From Clostridia bacterium (GTDB taxonomy: Bacteria; Bacillota_A; Clostridia; Oscillospirales; CAG-272), in the NCBI GenBank assembly GCA_017457545.1, contig JAFTHF010000060.1, positions 1-13,349 on the forward strand: a DNA stretch of 13,349 bases, read 5' to 3'. The position numbers and the translations under genes are program-made. Positions 5,729 through 13,349 of this stretch are shown piece after piece (the stretch's first letter is position 1; the number at the start of each line of letters is the position of its first letter). Below the pieces are notes generated by a model, which ran no database searches, was not told where the DNA came from, and saw only the letters and a program-made list of their open reading frames with translations.

Positions 5729-7093
5729 TCAAGCCTCTAATATATCTGTAAGGGAGATAAGCACATGATTAGCATTTACCACAAGAACGCTGTCTCCCTG
5801 CATAATGCAATGGTTACCGCCGGGGATTATAACATCGTTTTTTCTTACAATACCTGCAATAATAAGATTTTTCTTAAGCTTCAAATCCTTAAGGGGAATA
5901 TTTTCTATTTCCTTAATATCGCCCTCAGCCACAAATTCAACAACCTCGGCTCTTCCCTCAATAATCTTGGAAAGAGTCATAATGTTTTCACTCTCTGCGC
6001 TTTCTGCCATAGCGCGAACAAAGCGAAGAATCATATTTGTGGTTACAACCTTTGGAGAAACAGAGGTTTCAATCTGCAAGTCCCGTGTTAAGGCAGTCAT
6101 GCTTTCGCTGTCGGTCTTGGCAATTACCTTTTTAACTCCGCTGCGACGGGCAAAAAGGGCGCTTAAAATATTTCTTTCATCAGTGCCACCAAGGGAAACA
6201 AAGGCGTCTGTTTTCTTTATTCCCTCCTCATAAAGGAAGTCGTGATCGGATGCGTCGCCGTGAAGAACAACAGCAGAGGGAATAAGCTCTGCAATCTCCT
6301 CAGCAAGAGCTCTGTCCTTTTCTATTATCTTAATTGAAATATTCTTTCTTACAAGCTCACTGCAAAGGTGATGTGTAATTCTGCCGCCTCCGTAAATCAT
6401 AAGCTCCTTTACGGGGTTAATATACATATTCGCCTTTTTGAAGAATTTTTCAATCTGCTTGGGAGCGCCTGTAAGGTAAATTTCGTCACCCTCGCAAATC
6501 ACAAAATCGCCTCGGGGAATAATCAGCTTATTATCTCTGTCAACAGCGCAAAGAAGAACGCTGACACCAAGGGTGGCAGTCAAATCCTTAAGCATCATAT
6601 TACAAAGGGGGTTATCCTTCGGAATTTTACAGGAAACAAGCTCAAGTCGGCCTCTTGCAAAAAGCTCTACTCTTGATGCGGCGGGAAGTCTGATTATTCT
6701 GGCTATCTGCTCAGCAGCCGCCTTTTCGGGATTTATGGACATAGAAAGCCCAAGGTCGCTCTTAAGCTCATAAAGCTGAGAGGAGTATTCGGGGTTTCTT
6801 ACTCTTGCTATTGTATTTTTTGCACCAAGCTTATGGGCGCAAAGACAGGACAGCATATTGACCTCATCGGAAAGAGTAACGGCTATAAGAAGGTCGCATT
6901 CCTCAATTCCGGCAGACTGAAGCACGGAAAAGGATGCGCCGTTACCCACATAGCAAATAACGTCAAGGGAGCTATTTATTTTTTCTACAATGCCTTCATC
7001 GGAATCAATAACGGTAATCTCGTGTCCCTCACTGACAAGGGTCTTAGCAAGAGAGTAGCCTACCTGACCTCCTCCAACTATAAATATCTTCAT
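5729..7093 (-). CDS. trkA: TrkA, regulatory NAD-binding subunit of Trk potassium uptake (two RCK units)
   Basis: Peripheral cytoplasmic regulator of 454 residues (E. coli TrkA 458) with tandem RCK_N/TrkA_C units: about 1-120 and 140-218, then 228-345 and 370-454. The first nucleotide fold is canonical (Gly7, Gly9, Gly12, acidic Asp30). The second reads YGGGRIT at 234-240, with Thr240 where the third glycine of GxGxxG is usual, and Glu258 as the acidic residue; nucleotide binding in this half may be altered. It is first gene of a two-gene operon with trkH and is transcribed from a near-consensus promoter (7155-7127) divergent from dnaA. The purine-rich AAAGGAAAAGGAAG before ATG 7093 supplies the ribosome binding site. 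The window thus encodes a full Trk system in addition to the KtrA-type regulator at its left end. Confidence 0.95.
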   Translation of the reverse strand: MKIFIVGGGQVGYSLAKTLVSEGHEITVIDSDEGIVEKINSSLDVICYVGNGASFSVLQSAGIEECDLLIAVTLSDEVNMLSCLCAHKLGAKNTIARVRNPEYSSQLYELKSDLGLSMSINPEKAAAEQIARIIRLPAASRVELFARGRLELVSCKIPKDNPLCNMMLKDLTATLGVSVLLCAVDRDNKLIIPRGDFVICEGDEIYLTGAPKQIEKFFKKANMYINPVKELMIYGGGRITHHLCSELVRKNISIKIIEKDRALAEEIAELIPSAVVLHGDASDHDFLYEEGIKKTDAFVSLGGTDERNILSALFARRSGVKKVIAKTDSESMTALTRDLQIETSVSPKVVTTNMILRFVRAMAESAESENIMTLSKIIEGRAEVVEFVAEGDIKEIENIPLKDLKLKKNLIIAGIVRKNDVIIPGGNHCIMQGDSVLVVNANHVLISLTDILEA

Positions 7094-7126
7094 CTTCCTT
7101 TTCCTTTCCTTTTCATGGTATTTTAT

Positions 7127-7155
7127 ATTATAGACCTTTTGTTTGTTTTTTTCAA
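7127..7155 (-). promoter_or_regulatory. Promoter of trkA-trkH
   Basis: Minus strand TTGAAA (complement of 7150-7155), exact 17-base spacer, TATAAT (complement of 7127-7132). Start near 7120, leader about 27 bases. Confidence 0.85.
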
Positions 7156-7199
7156 GGGGAAATTAAAAATAGTGTCTTTTACTCTCTTTTTGTCCCGAT

Positions 7200-7208
7200 T
7201 TTTCCACA
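7200..7208 (+). promoter_or_regulatory. DnaA box upstream of the dnaA promoter
   Basis: TTTTCCACA, identical to the most frequent box in the downstream origin, 30 bases before the dnaA -35 box. One box only; it fits the known autoregulation of dnaA by DnaA but could be chance. Confidence 0.5.
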
Positions 7209-7237
7209 TTTACAGGGGAAAAATATTACATTATCTA

Positions 7238-7266
7238 TTGACTCTAATTAAAATATATAGTATAAT
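7238..7266 (+). promoter_or_regulatory. Promoter of dnaA
   Basis: TTGACT (7238-7243), 17-base spacer, TATAAT (7261-7266). Start near 7273, which gives an 85-base leader before ATG 7359. Confidence 0.85.
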
Positions 7267-7279
7267 TATATTTGTATAG

Positions 7280-7300
7280 GTATAATTAAATTAATTATAC
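7280..7300 (+). repeat. AT-rich palindrome in the dnaA leader
   Basis: GTATAATTAA (7280-7289), one central A, TTAATTATAC (7291-7300): a perfect 10-bp dyad just downstream of the predicted transcription start. It could be an operator or an easily opened DNA site; no protein is assigned. Confidence 0.5.
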
Positions 7301-7358
7301 TTTTAATTTTATCTAAGTTATTTTGCGCCCACGCATATACGTACGAAAGGAAAGAATT

Positions 7359-8735
7359 ATGACAGATCTTGATACCATATGGGGCTTTATGCTTGATATT
7401 TTAAAGACCAAACATAATGACACGGTTATTAAGCTTTGGTTCAGCGACCTTAAATTAATATCTCTTACTCCCGATGAGGCAGTATTTACTACTCCCACAG
7501 TAATCAAAAGGGATATTGTTACAAAGCAGTTCAGTGAGGAGCTGGGCGGGGCTTTGTTCCAGATAGTAGGCTTTATGCCCGAAATTGTTGTTCACTCCCG
7601 TGAAAACGGTGAGGCTGATCTCTCAAGGGGCAGCATTGAAAGATTTAAGAGAATGGAGAAGGGTGAGCTTCCCTTGGGTGAAAAGGTTGATGTTCCCGAT
7701 AATTACAGGTCGGAGTACACCTTTGATAACTTCGTCGTAGGCTCCTCAAACAAGTTTGCCCATGCTGCCGCTATGGCTGTGGCTGACAAGGATTATAACG
7801 ATAATTCCTTTAATCTTTACAATCCTCTCTTTATCTACGGTCCCAGCGGAGTAGGTAAGACCCATTTGCTTTACGCAATCACAAATAAGATTTCAAAGAA
7901 ATATCCCGACAAGAAGATTACCTATGTTAAGGGTGAGGAGTTTACCAATCAGATGGTAGACGCTCTCCAAAAGAAGAATGCTACCCAGTTTCGCGAGAAG
8001 TACAGAAACGTAGACGTTCTTCTTATAGACGACATTCAGTTCGTGGCAGGTAAGATTTCTACTCAGGAGGAGCTTTTTAACACCTTTAATGCGGTGTATG
8101 AGGCGCACAAGCAGATTATTCTCACCTCTGACCGTCCTCCGGACGAAATAAAGACCCTTGAGGACCGTTTAAAGACACGATTTATGTCCGGACTTATGGC
8201 TGATGTGTCCTTGCCCGATTTTGAATTAAGAGTGGCAATTCTTCAGCAGAAGGCGGTGCAGAGCAATCTTAATCTTTCCCACGATATTTTAAGATTCTTG
8301 GCTGAAAACGTTACATCATCAATCCGTCAGCTTGAGGGTGTAATTAAGAAGCTTGGTGCTATTGCCCTTTTAGAGGGTGGTGCCCTTGACCTTGAAAGAG
8401 TAAAGAATTCAGTTAAGGAATTTATCAGCGTTAAGGCAGACGACGGAAAGAGAATGGATGAAATAGTTCTTGCTGTTTCCAAGAAATACGATATTTCAAG
8501 AGAGGATATTCTCTCCTCGAAGAGAAATAAGGAAATTGCAATGGCACGTCACATCTGCGTATACATAGCGCGCACCATTACCACCTTATCTCAGGCTCAG
8601 ATAGGTAAGGCACTTAACCGTGACCGTACAACCATTATCTCCTCTGAGGCAGTAGTTAAGGAGGAAATGGAGCAGAACAATGAGTTTGCTATGGAGGTAA
8701 GAGAGCTTATTCGCTCAATTACCACAGGAAATTAA
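7359..8735 (+). CDS. dnaA: Chromosomal replication initiator protein DnaA
   Basis: Initiator ATPase that binds DnaA boxes and opens the origin; 458 residues. Domain I is about 1-80, a short linker 81-115, the AAA+ domain about 116-335, and domain IV DNA-binding about 365-458. Seen: Walker A GPSGVGKTH (161-169), Walker B LLIDDIQF (221-228), sensor 1 TSDRPP (256-261), arginine-finger region LKTRFMSGL (271-279). The domain IV signature reads IGKALNRDRTTIISS (415-429) rather than the usual GGRDHTTVxHA: Arg423 replaces the base-contacting His, and Ala396/His398 replace the Pro and Gln of the common PRQ segment, while Arg389 and Arg397 are kept. Start: ATG 7359 with GAAAGGA (7345-7351). The in-frame TTG at 7323 lacks a ribosome binding site and adds 12 unconserved residues. 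It is monocistronic, with oriC directly downstream. Confidence 0.98.
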   Translation: MTDLDTIWGFMLDILKTKHNDTVIKLWFSDLKLISLTPDEAVFTTPTVIKRDIVTKQFSEELGGALFQIVGFMPEIVVHSRENGEADLSRGSIERFKRMEKGELPLGEKVDVPDNYRSEYTFDNFVVGSSNKFAHAAAMAVADKDYNDNSFNLYNPLFIYGPSGVGKTHLLYAITNKISKKYPDKKITYVKGEEFTNQMVDALQKKNATQFREKYRNVDVLLIDDIQFVAGKISTQEELFNTFNAVYEAHKQIILTSDRPPDEIKTLEDRLKTRFMSGLMADVSLPDFELRVAILQQKAVQSNLNLSHDILRFLAENVTSSIRQLEGVIKKLGAIALLEGGALDLERVKNSVKEFISVKADDGKRMDEIVLAVSKKYDISREDILSSKRNKEIAMARHICVYIARTITTLSQAQIGKALNRDRTTIISSEAVVKEEMEQNNEFAMEVRELIRSITTGN

Positions 8736-8783
8736 GTATGTGGAAAACTGTGGAAAATTTTCACTGAAATTACACCTTTCCTT

Positions 8784-8789
8784 TATAAT
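8784..8789 (+). promoter_or_regulatory. Weak candidate promoter for dnaN inside oriC
   Basis: TATAAT with TTCACT at 8760-8765 (18-base spacer, 4 of 6 matches). It would give a leader of about 425 bases that crosses the origin. No better promoter was found closer to dnaN, so this is only a possibility. Confidence 0.3.
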
Positions 8790-8994
8790 ATAAAGAGGGA
8801 GAATAAAAAGTTTTCCACACTCACTTTCCACTCCACATACCTCTGTGGAAAAAAGGTAAAATTTTAGCTTTTTCTGTCGAATTTAAAATCCATTGATTGT
8901 CCACTAATTATCAACATTTGAAATGTGGATAAAAAATGAGGAAAAACCCCCGAAAACCTTAGATAAATTTGAGTTTCCACCTTTTCCATAGCCT

Positions 8995-9030
8995 CTACTA
9001 ATAATTCTACTACTAAATCTATTACTATTT
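8995..9030 (+). other. DnaA-trio / origin unwinding element
   Basis: Read in steps of three from 8995 the tract gives CTA CTA, ATA ATT, CTA CTA CTA, AAT, CTA TTA CTA TTT: nine of twelve triplets fit 5'-[C/T]T[A/T], the complement of the 3'-[G/A]A[T/A]-5' trio on which DnaA assembles a single-strand filament. It starts four bases after two abutting DnaA boxes, the arrangement known from Bacillus, and is followed by A/T-rich DNA to 9059. Confidence 0.8.
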
Positions 9031-9059
9031 TAATTGAATAAAAAAACTAAAGCAAAAAA

Positions 9060-9107
9060 GGCGGTGGGGACCGCCAACCATAAGGCGATAGGGATCGCCG
9101 GCCATTA
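9060..9107 (+). repeat. Two tandem 24-bp hairpin units between oriC and dnaN
   Basis: Unit 1 (9060-9083) folds as GGCGGT-GGGG-ACCGCC and unit 2 (9084-9107) as GGCGAT-AGGG-ATCGCC, each followed by an 8-base tail with common form RRCCATWA. The fifth stem pair changes from G-C (9064/9071) to A-T (9088/9095), a compensatory change that keeps the stem. They are strikingly GC-rich islands in AT-rich surroundings. Function unknown; no T tract follows, so they are not ordinary terminators. Confidence 0.75.
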
Positions 9108-9220
9108 GAAAATTAATTAGCGAATTTATTTTATTTAATTCTCTGAATTTTATTTGATTTTTTATGTTACTGATAGATTGATTTTTCACTAAATTTTATT
9201 TTTGATGAAAGGTATATAAC
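9108..9220 (+). other. AT-rich dnaN leader
   Basis: Very AT-rich DNA with no gene. It carries two related T-rich stretches (9145-9162 and 9191-9206) and the dnaN ribosome binding site GAAAGG (9207-9212). No convincing -35/-10 pair was found. Confidence 0.5.
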
Positions 9221-10366
9221 ATGATTGTATTATTTGATAAGAAAATCTTACTTGATGCATTGACACCTGCAATGTACACCGTATCCGGAAAAAACACAAT
9301 GCCTGCTATTGAGGGAGTTCATCTTGTATGTACCTCCGACGATGTATGTAAAATAGAAACCTTTGACCTTGAAAAGGGTATTAAGACAAGCTTTAAATGT
9401 ACTGTTATTGAGGAGGGCAACTGTGTAATCAACGCCCAGAAGCTTCTCCAGATTATCAAGGTTATGCCTGAGGGTGAAATTAAAATGACTGTTGACCGTT
9501 CCTTTAAGACAGTAATTGAGTCCGGTCTTTCCCATTTTGATATTAAGGCATTACCCGGTGAGGACTTCCCCTCAATTCCCGAAATTATCGGTGAAAAGGG
9601 CTTTGTAATTCCTCAGTACCTCTTTAGAAAAATGGTAAACAAGATTTACTTTGCCATCGGTCAGAATGACTCCCGTCCCGTATTCAACGGTGCTTATTTC
9701 CAGATTACCAAGGATAAGATGACCCTTGTTTCCTGTGACTCTAACCGTCTTGCTTATTGCGAAAGAGATGTGGAGCTTGAAAATAAAAACAGAGACGGCT
9801 CCAGCTTGAATCTTAAATTTATTGTCCCCGGTAAAACTCTTGCTGAGGTTCTTAAAATGGTTAAGGACACCGAGGATGAAATGGAAATTCGTGTTACAAG
9901 AAGATATATGGTATTTACCATCGGTGAATTTACCGTATTTTCCAAGACTATTGATTCCGATTATATCAATTATGAAAGAATATTGCCAAAGGAGCATAGA
10001 ATCACCACATTTTTAAAGGCTGAGGATCTTCGTTCCGCCCTTGAGCGCTCCTCTCTTATCGTTGAGGACCGTCTTGCAGGCTCTATCCGTTCCTTTGTTA
10101 AGTTTACAATTGATGAAAAGCTTTCTATCTCTACAAACTCTGCAAACGGTAACGTTTACGATGAGCTTGATATTAAAAAGGAGGATGACGGCTCTATTGT
10201 AATCGGCTTTAACTGTAAGTTCTTACTTGATGCCATAAGAGTATGTGATGACGGTGAAATCAAGATGTCCTATAACAATGCATTAACAGGCGTTCTTATT
10301 GAGCCACAGAACACAGAGGAAGGCAAATTTAAATATTTTGTAATGCCTATAAGAATGAATAACTAA
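9221..10366 (+). CDS. dnaN: DNA polymerase III beta subunit (sliding clamp)
   Basis: Ring-forming processivity clamp that tethers DNA polymerase III and many repair proteins to DNA. The 381-residue length fits the family's usual 365-380. Three clamp domains follow in order (about 1-125, 126-250, 251-381). Family landmarks are visible: GEDFPSIPE near 112-120, ND-SRPVFNGAYF near 149-161, DSNRLA near 177-182, and the C-terminal end YFVMPIRMNN, which matches the MPMR-type motif that forms the partner-binding pocket. ATG 9221 is preceded by GAAAGG with an 8-base gap. The stop overlaps the recF start by one base (TAATG at 10364-10368), so recF translation is coupled. The small S4-domain gene yaaA, which many Firmicutes have between dnaN and recF, is absent here. 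Confidence 0.97.
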   Translation: MIVLFDKKILLDALTPAMYTVSGKNTMPAIEGVHLVCTSDDVCKIETFDLEKGIKTSFKCTVIEEGNCVINAQKLLQIIKVMPEGEIKMTVDRSFKTVIESGLSHFDIKALPGEDFPSIPEIIGEKGFVIPQYLFRKMVNKIYFAIGQNDSRPVFNGAYFQITKDKMTLVSCDSNRLAYCERDVELENKNRDGSSLNLKFIVPGKTLAEVLKMVKDTEDEMEIRVTRRYMVFTIGEFTVFSKTIDSDYINYERILPKEHRITTFLKAEDLRSALERSSLIVEDRLAGSIRSFVKFTIDEKLSISTNSANGNVYDELDIKKEDDGSIVIGFNCKFLLDAIRVCDDGEIKMSYNNALTGVLIEPQNTEEGKFKYFVMPIRMNN

Positions 10367-11466
10367 TGAGAATTAAAAGCTCAGAATTTATAGATTTCCG
10401 TAACATGGAAAATGAGAAAATCAATTTTTCTCAGGGAGTAAATGTTATATACGGAGAAAACGCTCAGGGAAAAACCAATATTCTTGAGGGAATTTATATT
10501 TTTGCAAGAGGTAAGTCCTTCAGAGCCACTAAGGATAAGGAGCTTATAAAATTCGGCAAATCAACAGCATATTCCCGTCTTGAATTTGAAAACGAAAGAG
10601 GAGAGTGTACCTTAGGAGTAGAAATCTCCTCAAATAAGCCTAAGCATTTTTACAGAAACAATATTAAGGTTGCAAAAACCTCCGAAATTATAGGAGAATT
10701 CCGTTCCGTTTTATTCTGCCCATCTCATCTTGGAATAATAAGCGATTCTCCCTCTGTAAGAAGAAGCTTTCTTGATGTGGCAATATCTCAGCTTCGCCCT
10801 GTTTATATCAAGCTTTTATCAAAGTACCAGAATTATTTAATGAACAGAAACTCAGTCCTTAAAAAAGAGGATGAGGAAAGAAAAAGATTAATAGAGCTTA
10901 TGGATATATATTCCGAGGAAATGGCAAGCCTTTGCGCCGATATATCGGTAATTCGTCAGGAATATATAGAAAAGCTTGATTTTTGGGTTAAGGAATTTTT
11001 TAAGGAAATGACCTTCGGTAAGGAGATACCAAGCGTTAAGTACGATGCCGACCATTCCTTAAAGGAAGATATAAGTAAGGATGCTATCTTAAATAAATAT
11101 CTTAGCCTTTATAAAGAAAACAGAGAAAGAGAAATAAAATACGGCTCATCCCTTTTCGGTATTCATAAGGATGATATGAAAATTGAGATTAACGGTAAGG
11201 ATTCCCGTCTTTACGCATCTCAGGGACAGCAGCGCTCCCTTGCCCTTGCTATGAAAATGGCAGAGGGAGAAATAAGCCGTGAAACAACAGGCGAATACCC
11301 CGTATTTTTACTTGACGATGTTTTAAGTGAGCTTGATGAAGCAAGAAGAAAATATATTTTATCAAGCATAGATAAAAGACAGGTTATAATCACCTCCTGT
11401 GAGATGTCGGTGTTTGACGGTAAGGGAGATAATTATATAAGGATAAAGGACGGTAAGAAAATATAA
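10366..11466 (+). CDS. recF: DNA replication and repair protein RecF
   Basis: SMC-like ABC ATPase that with RecO and RecR loads RecA on gapped DNA. The 366 residues match the usual length. Walker A GENAQGKT at 30-37, the ABC signature region SQGQQRSLALAMKMAE at 285-300, Walker B plus D-loop FLLDDVLSELDEARR at 314-328. The middle (about 160-260) is the charged helical arm. ATG 10366 shares its A with the dnaN stop, and the stop shares its last A with the remB start (TAATG at 11464-11468), so dnaN-recF-remB form one coupled unit. There is no separate clear ribosome binding site, as expected for re-initiation. Confidence 0.97.
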   Translation: MRIKSSEFIDFRNMENEKINFSQGVNVIYGENAQGKTNILEGIYIFARGKSFRATKDKELIKFGKSTAYSRLEFENERGECTLGVEISSNKPKHFYRNNIKVAKTSEIIGEFRSVLFCPSHLGIISDSPSVRRSFLDVAISQLRPVYIKLLSKYQNYLMNRNSVLKKEDEERKRLIELMDIYSEEMASLCADISVIRQEYIEKLDFWVKEFFKEMTFGKEIPSVKYDADHSLKEDISKDAILNKYLSLYKENREREIKYGSSLFGIHKDDMKIEINGKDSRLYASQGQQRSLALAMKMAEGEISRETTGEYPVFLLDDVLSELDEARRKYILSSIDKRQVIITSCEMSVFDGKGDNYIRIKDGKKI

Positions 11467-11696
11467 TGTACGTTCATATAGGGCCAAGCAAGGCTGTAAG
11501 AAAGGAAGATATTATATCGGTTTTTGACCTTGATTCATCAACCGTTTCCGTCTTTACAAGAAACTTTTTATCTAAAGCAGAAAAGGAAAAAAGAGTAATT
11601 CTTCTTTCCTACGATTTACCTAAGTCCTTTATTTTAATGAGAGACGAAACAGTTTATCTGTCTCCCTTTAACAGCTCAACAATAATAAAAAATTAA
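11466..11696 (+). CDS. remB: DUF370 protein, RemB/YaaB-like
   Basis: Small 76-residue protein of the RemA/RemB (DUF370) family. It starts with the family-typical MYVHIG and ends with SPFNSSTIIKN, close in layout to YaaB (RemB), which in Bacillus subtilis sits at the same place between recF and gyrB and affects biofilm-matrix gene expression. The biochemical role of this orthologue is not known; the related RemA is a DNA-binding ring protein. It starts on the last base of the recF stop. The assignment rests on N- and C-terminal family features plus synteny. Confidence 0.87.
   Translation: MYVHIGPSKAVRKEDIISVFDLDSSTVSVFTRNFLSKAEKEKRVILLSYDLPKSFILMRDETVYLSPFNSSTIIKN

Positions 11697-13349
<1,653 letters not shown>

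Larger units (their letters stand above)
8736..9060. other. Origin of chromosomal replication (oriC) with DnaA-box cluster
   Basis: Gene-free gap after dnaA. DnaA boxes read directly: TTTTCCACA on the minus strand at 8739-8747, 8749-8757 and 8844-8852 and on the plus strand at 8811-8819; one exact TTATCCACA on the minus strand at 8924-8932; TTATCAACA at 8908-8916; degenerate TTGTCCACT (8897-8905), GTTTCCACC (8973-8981) and TTTTCCATA (8982-8990). The first two minus boxes are exactly 10 bases apart, one helical turn. The last two abut each other and lead into the DnaA-trio tract, as in the Bacillus unwinding module. A palindrome CTTTATA-A-TATAAAG (8781-8795) lies in the first spacer. No small gene is visible here. 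Confidence 0.93.

Noticed and set aside
7089..7116. Minus-strand eight-codon leader peptide (MKRKGKGR) ending in ATGA on the trkA start
   Set aside because: It is only the purine-rich ribosome binding region read in frame; no evidence for translation.
7323..7358. In-frame TTG start that would lengthen DnaA by 12 residues
   Set aside because: No ribosome binding site precedes it, the added residues are not DnaA-like, and ATG 7359 has a good GAAAGGA.
9060..9107. CRISPR-like tandem repeat
   Set aside because: Only two adjoining units, no spacers, and each unit is a hairpin; no cas genes are present.
8736..9220. Small gene or structured RNA gene in the dnaA-dnaN gap
   Set aside because: Only short frames with no ribosome binding site; the gap is explained by DnaA boxes, trio tract and hairpin units.

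Overview
The window is the replication-origin region of a low-GC Gram-positive bacterium, most likely an uncultured gut-type Clostridia member (Oscillospiraceae-like). The evidence is the order dnaA - oriC - dnaN - recF - remB (DUF370) - gyrB, strong AAAGGAG-type ribosome binding sites, sigma-A-type promoters with 17-bp spacers, and short multi-hairpin intergenic repeats of a style I associate with gut Clostridia. The taxonomic call is inference. No mobile-element transposase, CRISPR array, tRNA or rRNA is visible.

Left part (1-1348): a single-RCK potassium-channel regulator (KtrA type, its membrane partner presumably just off the left edge), a hairpin terminator, then a NUDIX hydrolase (MutT/MTH1-like) with its own promoter and a bidirectional terminator. 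From 1354 to 2501 lie a hairpin-rich repeat cluster and, on the minus strand, azlCD, a branched-chain amino-acid exporter pair. A divergent control region (2502-2621) has an almost perfectly symmetric promoter pair built on a 12-bp dyad and separates azlC from an amidohydrolase on the plus strand.

Middle part (3711-7093): a small DUF559 (Vsr-like) nuclease gene is bracketed on both sides by related hairpin repeats in opposite orientation, looking like a compact repeat-borne nuclease unit. Next, on the minus strand, is a trkA-trkH operon for a complete Trk potassium-uptake system.

Origin part (7094-13349): trkA and dnaA diverge from a 265-bp region with a very good promoter on each strand. 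The usual rpmH-rnpA neighbours of dnaA are not seen between dnaA and the left edge. The 485-bp dnaA-dnaN gap holds a bona fide oriC: four copies of TTTTCCACA and one exact TTATCCACA box plus degenerate boxes, then two adjacent degenerate boxes running into an in-register CTA-type DnaA-trio tract. Two tandem 24-bp hairpin units with a compensatory stem base pair come next, then a very AT-rich dnaN leader. dnaN, recF and remB are joined by one-base TAATG overlaps and lead into gyrB, which is cut by the right edge.

Replication forks leaving 9.0 kb would travel with dnaN-recF-remB-gyrB to the right and with trkA-trkH and azlCD to the left. The ktrA, NUDIX, amidohydrolase and DUF559 genes are head-on. 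The most noteworthy items are the DUF559 repeat unit, the covarying tandem hairpins beside oriC, the DnaA recognition-helix variant, and the symmetric azlC/amidohydrolase control region.
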